Of a stretch of 29,054 bases of DNA, positions 10,201-22,400 are shown in pieces. A program made the position numbers and the translations under genes. The DNA is from Saccoglossus kowalevskii. Its lineage: Eukaryota; Hemichordata; Enteropneusta; Harrimaniidae. The notes beneath the pieces are model-generated. The model did no database searches, was not told where the DNA came from, and worked only from the letters and a program-made list of their open reading frames with translations. The stretch lies in the NCBI RefSeq assembly GCF_000003605.2, contig NW_003135348.1, forward strand, positions 519,323-548,376, read 5' to 3'. Position 1 is the first letter of the stretch; each line of letters opens with the position of its first letter.

Positions 10201-13200
10201 TTTACACTCCTCCACTAACAATAGCTTATCGTCTTGACTCAGATCTAAACTGGAGTCTCTCTGTTCCATACTGGCTGTTGGAGTATCTAAGAATGAAAAC
10301 AGCAATGACAAAAAAAGATAGGCAAATGTTGATAATGGAAGCAAAATAGCATGAAAAACAGGAGGATTTCATTCTTTAACTATAGAGGGCACCACACACA
10401 AATTTACCTTTAATTTACAGGAAAAATCCAGCTATTAACATAATGCTCCCAGAAGAAAAAGCTCTATATCACTTTTTATTTTCTAGATATTTAACTTTTT
10501 ATCAGTATTATGGAGTCTACCATTTTAATTCTCCAGCAAAGGATTATTGGTAAAGTATGACATCATAGGCACTGTTGTGAAAAATTGACCCCCCCTTTGA
10601 ACCCATATATTTTACCGCCAGCATTTAGATGCAGCACTTCGAGCATTATTAGGTATTTTTAAATAATTTTAAGTAGCAATCCCAATACTTACCTTCATAC
10701 ACTAAAGCTTCTAGTATTTTTTTATTTTTCCCTCGACCAAACACTTTTGATAATGAGCCAAAAGCTCCACTCTTTTTCTTCTTTCGTTTTTTCTTATCTT
10801 CATGCGTGCCACTGCTATCAACGACATCAAGGTCCTCCGTTGATTTAGACGTGTCACATTCCGGTGCAGTGTGGATAGAGTCTTGGCCATCATCTGTTAT
10901 ATCTAAAATGAGTAAAATCATTGCTTTATATGTATTCATGGGGCCGAAGCTTTGTCACAGAACATTCTATGTTGGTTGGAAGCAAGATGCTGTGGAACGC
11001 CAGTCAAACAGCACAAACTCAAATTTGAAATAGTCCTGAGCAAAATTTATATATGTTGCACATGTAGGGGTAATCTTGTTACGGTAGAATATTCAGAGAA
11101 GTCTCAGCAACTATCCCAAAGTACAGATTACCGTTCGAAAAAATGACTTATTTTTCCCTGACAATGATTGGCTACTGAAGAGGTTTTTATCTGGAAGCAG
11201 AGGATAAATAATTAGGAACCATTAGATATTCCTGATTGTGATTGGTTATTGACAAAGGTTAATCCATTTTATTCAGGGGGATATAGGGTAAATATTGAGG
11301 GACCTATTAGATATTCCTAATTGTGACTGGTTATTGACAGAGGTTGATCCATTTTATTCAGGGGGATATAGGGTAAATATTGAGGGACCTATTAGATATT
11401 CCTGATTGTGATTGGTTATTGACAGAGGTTGATCCATTTTATTCAGGGGGATATAGGGTAAATATTGAGGGACCTATTAGATATTCCTGATTGTGATTGG
11501 TTATTGACAGAGGTTGATCCATTTTATTCAGGGGGATATAGGGTAAATATTGAGGCACCTACCTGATATCCCTGATTGTGAGAGATGGCTTCTGGCAGTA
11601 TGAGGAGGTGAAACAATGTGAGCTAGTGATGCTGGAGGATGAACTATTGCTGGACTTTCAAAATTGGAGAAATGTAACTCTCCTATTGGTGCCTCAGAAC
11701 TGGGACTCATGGTACCAGATATACAGGATATGTCCCTTGTGGTAATAGCACCTGGCGTAGTACCTGCAGTAGAGTGTGGTGTGCCGCGAGTCGCCACACC
11801 TTGTAGTTCCCTGGGTGTGCTACTATACCGTTCTGACCTTTCTAATTCCAACTGTCTTTTAGCCTGAAATACAAATAATTTTTCACAACCAATTCCCTCT
11901 TTTCATCACAAATTCACAAAATAGTCCTGTTTATATTCTGCACTTTTTTTTCAAAAGATTGGAACAAAAGTGGCCAAAAACAAAAATTTACTCAAATTTT
12001 TTCTGTTGGCTCCAAAATTAGGGTTCATATTTAGAAATATTGAAGAATACAAGAAAAAAGTGCAGACAAAATTTAGGTGAGAAAGTCTTGTGGTGGAAAG
12101 GTTAACACATATGCAGTCAATGCCCTATGGAAATGCCAATGTGGTGGTAAAACATTTTTATAAACCCTAATTCCATACAAATCAATCTTACCTCTCGAAG
12201 TTCATCTTCTAACCTTGATAAATATTTGTTTTTGTGTTCCATTTGTTCTCGTAGCAGGACACACCGCTCAGCTTCATCTCGCGCTCGTTTTAAAATTTCC
12301 CACCTATTTTTTTCAGCTTCTTCTTTTTCAAGAACTAATTGTCTCATACTGTTGTCGCTTTCCTCCACTTGGTATTCATAATTTCGTATAAAATCCCGTA
12401 GTTCCTCATCTTTGGCTTCCAGTGCAGAATAAAGCTGTTTCATTTGTTGTAAAAGTTCAACTTTGTCAGTTTTAAGTTTTTTTCTGTCATTTTTCATTGC
12501 TGAAGAAAAAAAAAACATTCATAAAAAAACTTATAAATGACAACCCCTAACTCACTTCAAGGTTTTTTAACCTCTCTAATTGTCTCAAAATTCACCAATA
12601 ATTTTGATACTAAGGAAGACATCGTCTTTCTGTGTGTAAATAATGAGGTCATACTTGTGCCACAATACATTGAAGCTGATGCCATGAGACTGCGAAGCTG
12701 ATGCCACAATGACGAGAAGTTGATGCCACAATGACGAGAAGNNNNNNNNNNNNNNNNNNNNNNNNNNNNNNNNNNNNNNNNNNNNNNNNNNNNNNNNNNN
12801 NNNNNNNNNNNNNNNNNNNNNNNNNNNNNNNNNNNNNNNNNNNNNNNNNNNNNNNNNNNNNNNNNNNNNNNNNNNNNNNNNNNNNNNNNNNNNNNNNNNN
12901 NNNNNNNNNNNNNNNNNNNNNNNNNNNNNNNNNNNNNNNNNNNNNNNNNNNNNNNNNNNNNNNNNNNNNNNNNNNNNNNNNNNNNNNNNNNNNNNNNNNN
13001 NNNNNNNNNNNNNNNNNNNNNNNNNNNNNNNNGATGCTGAAGCCATAATGAGGCGACAATGAAGCCATGCGTAGGCGACAATGATGCCACAAATGCCAAA
13101 GCTTATGCGAGAACTGTACTGTATGCAATGCTGAGAAACAACTTTTTTTGGTTGAAATTTCAAAATTCCAATAAAGATGCTAGAATACCCTATAACAATT

Positions 13201-13419
13201 GCAGGGTTCATTCTACAACATTATAGAGTAGAGTCCCCTAAACTCTCTAATTTTTCATAAACAATAAATACCATGATGGTGATAAACATACTGTAAAACA
13301 TGTCTTTTTCGCAAATATGTCTTTTTAGCGCAATTTAGCGAGAGAACTAATTCGCTAATTTAATGTCTCTAATGACTTCATTATAAATTCAAAATGGCAG
13401 CCAAACAACGTCTTTTACT

Positions 13420-13456
<37 letters not shown>

Positions 13457-16400
13457 AATCTGGAGCACTTCCTTATAACACTTGACAGTTTTTCTTTGTT
13501 TTTATGGAGGTGATAACTGTGCATTTGCTTTGGCAGGCAACAGACAAGTATTGTGAAATCAGGAAATCAACAAAGACGAGAGATTCACTAAATCAACATT
13601 TCGCTATTACATCATTTTACCACAATTCGCTAAAATAGTATGTCACTTTTTCAACATGTTTTACAGTACTCCACTGTTATGCAAATATGCCACATTGCTA
13701 TTCTGGGAGTGGGGGTGGGGTGGGGGGTATACTGACGGAAACTCACCGGTTAAAGCTTCTTTAGCTCTGGCTAACTCATGTTCTGTTTGGGTAAGTTGTA
13801 TTTTTAATTCTCCAGCGCTTGGAATCTCCATCGGCATCTGGTCTAGGTATCGCAACTCGTCTAACTGCTTCAATAGTTTTTTCTTTTCTCTTTCAAGCTG
13901 CGTGTTCTTTTCCCGTAATTTGATGAGTTCATGCTGTTGTATTTTGTACGTATCTAGGTAGATGATAAAATAGTATTAAGTACATCATTATTTAATCTAA
14001 TGAATTTGCTCTATTACTCATGCATGCCGCAGCGATCTAAAGTCATATTTACAACTACAATATATGGAATTCTAATAGAGTTGTGCTTTGAACAGATCAA
14101 ATAGGGTATACAGTTGGACAGAGTCCCTACAGGTGTGAACTAATCAAATTTTGGATATTATTACGGACTTTCTGACCCTTTGAAAGCAGAAGTCAACTTT
14201 TCAAAATATTAACATGTATAAGACTTGAAGCTAATTATAAATTATGATAAATTGTTTTAATACATAAAACATGCACAATAAGAATATCATTGTTATATGT
14301 AATCACAGAAACAGGACAAACAAAAGTCATAGAATTGTAGTGACGTATTTTAGGAGTATTTTTTTCAATTTTAATGAAGTAAGCGTATTTCAACACAATA
14401 TTTCTCTTTCAAAGACTTACAATTGACATTGAGCTATATAAAAGAAAATTCAAAATCAAATCGTTCTTCAAATTGAATTTTGAGGTTCAGTCAGCACCTT
14501 TTACACAATGTGAGAGATCTTGCAGGAAAACCACCTACTATAAAGAGGTTGATTATTCACTGGGTTTTAATTTTGCTTATTTCGCTGACTGGAAAATGCG
14601 CTATTATAAAATTAAAACCCAGTGAATATGTAAAATTTAGCATAGAACACATTATCTAAATGATAAAACCGTGAATTTAAAACCCACTGAATATGCCTGA
14701 AATGGTAAATCAGTGAAATTTAAACCCAGTGAAAATTAGTCATTTTACAGTATTAGTAAAAAGCTCCAAAAACGCACAAAAAAACCCAATCTGGCAACAA
14801 AAACATCAAAAGCATTGTACAGTTGTCAATGAGAAAAAAAAAAAATAATTAATTATTCAGGAGGCATTGTTGTCAAATGTATTTTTCAGAAATTGCGAGA
14901 GGGGAATGGATATGTGTTTGTTACTCATCACAAAAATGAATTTGTATTCATTATTGTTATTTTTAAATTTGTTATTATTTTTTTCAGCCTCAGTGAATAA
15001 TAGCATAAGTAACATAAGTGAATACATCACGCACAGCACTAAGTGCACGCATGTAGCTAAGCAAGTTAATTGGAGTGATTTCTATTTGGCCGCAAGGCAT
15101 TTCTCAAAAAAGATGTCTAATTATAACCAAATTTAGTTCACATTGAAATCTGACAGAGCTGATTCAAGACACATGTTGCAACCAGCTGAGACGAAAGGTT
15201 TTCTAAACCCACTAAACAAACAATGGTGAAAAAAGGTGCGGCAGTAGAAACAACAAAATAATAATAATACTGAGAAAGAATTAGAAACGTATGAATAGTT
15301 GCTACAAACATGGGAAGAAAAGCTGAGAAATAACACTGAGTACATGCCCAAAATAAACACTTTGTTCATGCAAGTGTTAAAAACACATACTGCATGGTAG
15401 ACTAAAATTAGTACATACCACACTAAATCACCTACACATGTAGCTGCATGAATTGGTATGTTATTATTTTGCTACTGATCACCCCTTCCAAAATGAATGT
15501 TTACATAACTCTTTGAGTGCCACAAGTTTTACACATTTTACAAAGTTTTCTGCAGCTTCTATAATTTCTTTGTTCATTTTGGATCAAGTTTGTCATTGAC
15601 TAGAAGTCTTTGATTTAAGGTTACAAAAAAAATTTAAAAAAAATTACCTCAATCTATTGTACGACTGGTGACAAAAGTTTTGTTTGGCGCTAAAAGGATT
15701 GATACTAACTGCCTAAAAGATGATGGGGAAGGGGCGACACTTGATTGAAAAATCTCTTGATAAAAGATTTTGTGAAATACCTTCTCTGTTATTTTCACTA
15801 TCAGAGCTGAGTTCTGTAATTCTTTTATTGGTGTCTTCAAGCTCCGCACGTAGAACGCTCATGTCTTGATTGGCAGACTGAAAGATCAATCAGATTTATT
15901 TTGATCAAATGATCACAATTGATAGTAAGCAGCATTTTCACAAACACCTTTAACATAACATAAAACCTGTTATAAAACTATTCACTGCATACTTGCCAAA
16001 CTTGCCAATTTATAAACTGAACAATTTTCCCAGTTTGGATTTGGTGTTCATGAGTTAGACAGGTTTTATAGTACTGTAAAGGGGTTAATTATTCACTGGG
16101 TTGGCTTATTTCGCTGACTGGAAAATACGCTAAATTAAAACCTAGTGAATATGTAAAATTTAGCATAGAACACGTTACCTAAAAGATAAAACTGTGAATT
16201 TAAAACCCACTGAATATGCCTGAAATGGTAAATCAGTGAAATTTGAACCCAGTGAAAATTAGTCATTAGAGACACATCTCGAATAGAAACACATCAATCG
16301 CATTTGTTGTAGGGATTATACTGAATTATTAAAATATTCCACATTTTTATAATTCTATAATTCATGTAAATCACATGCACTACTAACTACCAGAACAAAT

Positions 16401-19400
16401 ACGGCAGATTACACAAGTTTAAAATAAAACACCAAAACCAGTAAAATCCAAAGCATACAACTTTGTAATCAATCCTGGTCAGTAACTATCACTAAAGCAC
16501 AGGTGTGGTCACCTTAGCAGGCGTGGGAATTGAGTCCTAAGCGACGATAACAATGTACATTAAAAACGCAAAGGCTCATGGGAGATGCTCGTTTGTAAAC
16601 AATACGCTATGCCTGTTTGCCGCATGCACAGGTGACGACTCCCTCGCTTCAAGTTAACAAAATATTGCATGCTTGTTAATTTTTTTAAAAATTAAAAGCA
16701 TTGTTCCTTACCCTTACCTGTATGGAACCATCAATTCTGGCAGCCAGTTTTTTATTTTCCTCCATCATCTTGCGAAACTTAGTTTGTGCATCGACTAGAA
16801 GTCTTCTCATGAGGCTGAGGTTGGATTTCAGATTTTCCTTCGGTTGTACCCTGTCGTTATCTTCATGGCCGTCTTCGCAATCCACCCGATGAGGTTTAAA
16901 GATGTACTGTACTATTTGATCATTCAACGATTCCAACGATTGGATAGCTACAACACAATATACACAATAACACAATTACATTTAAATTAATTTAATTCAA
17001 AATAAACAACCAATAAACCAAAATAAACCAAACCCAGTGTAAACTGGATCCCTGGTCTAAAAGATTTTCTAGATCCGTCTGCGTAGCATTACTTCAATAA
17101 AAAATTAACAACAAATATAATGTTCCTGATTTGTTGAGGTGTCGTACATAATGTACACAATGCAGGCTTTATTTACGTTTGTGTACATGCATTACAAATG
17201 TAATACATGTTCCGCAAATCATGAAAAGACATGGTAACATTTTAGCAGGGTTCATCTGAGATGACGTATTGACGATGGCATATTCGATTAAACTGTGGAT
17301 TAGCCATATACGCAATCCTCGGAATATGGTCACTTTTATGGACTCAGTAATAAAGACTAGATTTACAACAAGAAGGATTCCGCTGGAAGCGCAGCAAGTG
17401 TCGGTTCTGCCTCTGAAACAATAGTTTCACCTCCATAAATCTTCAGTTGTCTCCCTCACTTTGGTATGGGTCCCATGCAACAAATACAATGTATGCAAAC
17501 TAAATTGTTGAAATTTTGAACTTGAGCAATGCAGATGATTGTCATTTTGACATTCTTTCAGACATTGACAATGACCTAACACCGTACCCATGCAGGTATA
17601 TAGCCTGGAAATAAAAAGTGCCTGTCTCAATGTCAATCCAATGAATGATAGTAGTCTGTAAACACAGACTTACAATCAATGTTTTGTTGATTATTTATGT
17701 TTTTTTGTAATTCACTGGTTAATTTTCAATCAGAATTGGACAGCTTTGTAGAAATTTTTCCTGTCAAATGCAATTTTGTGATTGTCAAAAATGTGGAATG
17801 CCTATCTAAAATGACAGGTATACAGGCAACGGGCTAAAAGCCTGTTCCCAAACTTCTATTACATGCACATATGTCCAAGCCACATTAATCAAAGAATGTT
17901 GACCAATATCACCAGGGATACAAGATAAAACATAAACCTACCAACATATACACAGTAGAACACAGTTGTTATGACTAATCCAAAAGTACATGTACGAGAA
18001 AACATTAGTGATGCCTGGAAAATATTTATAGAAGTCTGCACATGTCAAATACACATATTGTATTAAGGTAGCATTCATTACATTAACCAGGAGGGTCACT
18101 ATCTCATTTTGAGGAGGGGGGAGGGGCCGTGTCAATTTTTATGTCTAATCCTATTCAGAGAAAACGCAGAATTGCACGAGTAAGTTAAACTGATTATTTC
18201 GCTTCTTTGATATATCAAAACAAGTAAAGTTCAGATTTGTGAATTACTGTAAAACACTTTGAAATTTGCCTCAATGCATAAATTAACTAAATCTTAATTT
18301 AGCTGAAGTGCCAATAATCTTACTGTGAGAATATACTCTAACGGTATTCTAATTAGCGACATCTTAATTTAGCGAAATTTTGAATTAGCTAAATTAGCTA
18401 AAAGAGCATGCTAGCTAAAAAGACATGTTTTACAGTAGTAATTTCTACAAACATTATCGTTATTATTGAGATTCAAGATATGGTAATGAAATCTTTGAGT
18501 TCATATGTGTACACTGCCCAGTTTCATGTTCTCACCACAATGCATATGCAACAGATTTAATTTTTTATTCAAATCCTGAATTGCCTTTGACAGATATGTC
18601 ATGGAATCTGTCAAGACAATTGGGTGATGTGTGTAGCACCTGCATACTGGTAAATGTACATATGTAATTAAAATGTCAACAGAAAATGAAAACAAACATA
18701 TATTCACCACACCTCCTGTCATAACACCATGATCGCTCCCTGTGACACAGTTACATTTTTTTTTATAAATATATTAAAAAATTATTTTTAGAATCTACCT
18801 GCATATTAGACAGCATGTGTGCAGTATATCATATCACAGACTCCCTAAATAGACCCTTAGTAAATGAGGTATGAATTTATACTTTTAACATTTTTGTAAA
18901 CAATTACCCCCCGCCCTCCCCAACAGGTACATAACAATTATAACAAAATAAATGGATGTGAACAAAATGGTGTTACTTTTCTCTGATTACTATTAAAATC
19001 CTTGAATCGATGTTTGGATTACTTGAATTAGATCAGGTTTAATGTTTAATGGATTATTTCAAAATGGATTCTGAAATTTTGCTTTTATACAATGTAATCT
19101 GTCTTCAACGATTTTTCTTCATGTCCACAGTCAACTGTTGGGTTGTTGCATTGTTCTATGCAACATTAATGATATGCATAACTATTGTCCTAAACGTGTG
19201 TGTGAAATAAGACCCCAGTGAAAATTTTCTTTCACATTTCGTTGCCTATCTTAGTTTTGATATTATTTCTTTTTGTAATGTATTAGCTTAGTTTTTTTTA
19301 ATTCATTATTCTTTCTCAAACATTTGTAACCATTGCCAAACCCTTTGGGGAATCTATAAGTGTAATAATAAAATTATTATAAAAATACCTGTAAGGCCAG

Positions 19401-22400
19401 ACGTTTTTTATTTCTTGTTTCTCGAGTTTTTATAAAACAATTTTTTTGAGGAGGGCGGAAAAAACCCAAAATCAATTCTTTTTTTCCATTAGATTTGTAT
19501 GATTCTCAAAGAATTGTAAAGGAGATCATTGATCAAAGAGAAGAAATGAAATAAAATTTTATTCCATGTATAACCTTGTTTCTCATCTGCACGAGACTTC
19601 GGTATTTTGATCATGATACACCCACAAAAATGCAACTTGGGTTTGTTAAGCGGAAAAAAAATGAAGATAAAAATAATTTTTTTTAGCAATTTTTTGCACT
19701 TACAAGTCGGCTGGAAATTACGATGAAATAAAATTTTATTTTTATTTCATTGTTGGCTCCTGTTCAATCGGCGGGTTCGCGAAAAAAGGGATAATAATAG
19801 TCTGGCCTTATGTTCATTGTTTAAAAGAAATTTAGTCCATTTCCAGAGCAGTCTATAGAAGGACTACAATATGTTCATGCCAGAGATATTTGAATATATT
19901 CAATTTCATAATTTTTATTTTAAATATAAATATGTAAGTGTCAGTGATGAAGTTTTGTTTTTGAATAAGAGGAAAAAATGGAAATACAGGTGATCTCAAC
20001 AAAACTGGCACTGCATGTTTATATCTATATATTTGTTGATTTAATGTTAAAAAGCAACAAATTGGACGGTATTATAATCAAAGCTGGTGGTCGTTTTGAT
20101 TGACTATGGGCTGTTTTAAACATCATTGGTTGTGGGGGACTAAGTACGTTGACATGACACAGTTATCCTGTGAGTTATAGTAAACAATAATAAAATGAAA
20201 TACTGGTACTAATATATTCAGTTGCGAAATGGCAGAAGTGTGGCATTAATGAAGATTTATGCCAGTTGGCAATTCTGAATCTCTGATGTAGTAAAGGAGA
20301 ATGTGTAAAGTCTGAATATGACACAGGAATGACATTTTAAAAAACATTCAAAATCAGATCTGTACAACTAAATAACATACATCAAGTTTTTAAATGAAAT
20401 CAGTCCATTCACAACTGATACCCGGAATAATGGAATTAATTGGCTTGATTATGGTGCATTTTTAGTAATTAATGACTGTCATTTGGATTATGAACAGTCT
20501 ACTGTAAAATACTTTATTTTCGCTGGAATTAATTTTCGCTGAATTGCTGTTTTGGGGGTTGGTGGAATTTAGTTCACTGATTTTTGATGAAATATAGGAA
20601 AAAAAAAAAAAAGTGTATTTGCTGGATTTTCACTGAATCATCCCTTCAGTGAAAGAAATAAAGTATTTTACTGTACCGTAATGCATGTGCATATGATGTC
20701 AATGAACTGAACATGTCTGCAAACTGACCAATATAGATCATAGATACCGTTAAGATTTCATAGAGAGTATGTGCAAGAGCTATGCATGTACAACATACTT
20801 GTTTTTTTTTCTCCCTCAAATAGTATCCTGTTCACTCATGTTATGACGGTTCCAAATTATATCGGTCAGGAGAACAGAGAATGCGATAACAGAAGGGATT
20901 ACCCAGAGAGTAGAACACCATTTAACTTTTTCATCGCCAGTTCCCTCTTTTCATGACAAATTCACAAAATAGTCCTGTTTATAGTCTGATTTTGTTTTTT
21001 ATCTCTGAGCTAAATCATTCACACTGATGAAGCTCCAATTTGAATTAAACCTCGGCTAGAGGCAAAGACAATTTGGGGTTGTGTGGGGAGGGATGTGATA
21101 CAACAGAAGTAGTCATGGTCAGATTGCAAGCTAAAAAAAACAGGAAGCATTTTTTAGAAAGAGAAGCATGATAGTAAGAAATTTCTCTGAATCGGTTAAT
21201 TACAAATGTACTGTAGAATACTTTATTTTCGCTTGGAATTTATTTTCGCTGAAGGGGTAATGCCGTGAAAATAAAATCCAGCGAATATACTTTTGTTCCT
21301 ATATTTCACATTAAACTGATCAAAAATCAGTGAAAATAAATTCCACACAACACGCCCAAAAAGCTTTTTCGGCGAAAATTAATTCCAGCGAAAATAAAGT
21401 ATTCCACAGTATACAAAATGTTACTATGCTGTTAAACCACTATAATATATTTATGTCGCTTTTAATTTTCGCGATTTAATGAAGAAATTAGACAACAATA
21501 ACTATGACTTAAGGCAGTTTCAAATAAGCATGTAAACATAAGTATGTAAAAATAAGCATGTTACTGCACATATTATGAGAGAGAACCTCTCATTGTATAT
21601 GTCAACTTCAAAATTGTGACAGTTGTTTGAACAGCACCCTCTATAGTTGAGCAAGGGTGTGGTGTCTTCTAGACTAAGTAAATAAAAGGTCTTGCTATAG
21701 TACACAACCATGGGTCAGTCAAGGTTTCCACATTGTGTTTAGTTTATATGCCACAACAATGTGAGTAGTCACCACTTTATCCAAGTGCATAGACAAGTAC
21801 TTCACAGTCAGTAGAATAAATAACAAATTAACTGTAAGTGTAAGATTATTCGTCAAAGCTAATTTTAGATCAAGAATTGGAAGTAAAACTGTTTTTTTGA
21901 ATAATGTATTAATTGTAGTAATTTTTTTCCTATTTAAATTCACATGCATAATCAATTGACCCTGAGTACACAGGAAAACAAGAACACAGCCATCACCATG
22001 GTTATCCTTTTTCTTTGCCGATTTTAAGTCATGGTTATTTTGAGAATCAGATTTTGACTGCACGTGTTTGCTTGTGATGCGAACAACAAACGGTAATTAC
22101 GTGTATAATGAAAGCATAACTTCTCAATAAATTCAAAGAAATGCAATGTAAACATAATAAACATGAGAAAGGAAGTCCAACCCATGCACTCCCTCAGTAC
22201 CAGGTGGTGTCAGGTGAACGGGATGTGTGATCAGGCAATGGAGTATTGCACAATGAGAGAATATTATAATTATAAATTTTAATAAAATTCCCCAGGGAAT
22301 GTTATGGAATGGGTTCTCAATATCACTTTTTACCAAAAATTACAAAAATATTCACCAAAATTAGAGAATTGAAGATATCATCACAAAATGAACAAATTTG

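Noticed and set aside
12557-13211. Several minus-strand open frames of 159-208 codons running through the N gap
   Set aside because: Most residues are unknown because of the gap; the rest is a minisatellite read in different frames. The flanking kazrin exons join in phase without it.
21719-22063. Minus-strand open frame of 114 codons
   Set aside because: AT-rich low-quality sequence with no family resemblance and no splice sites around it.
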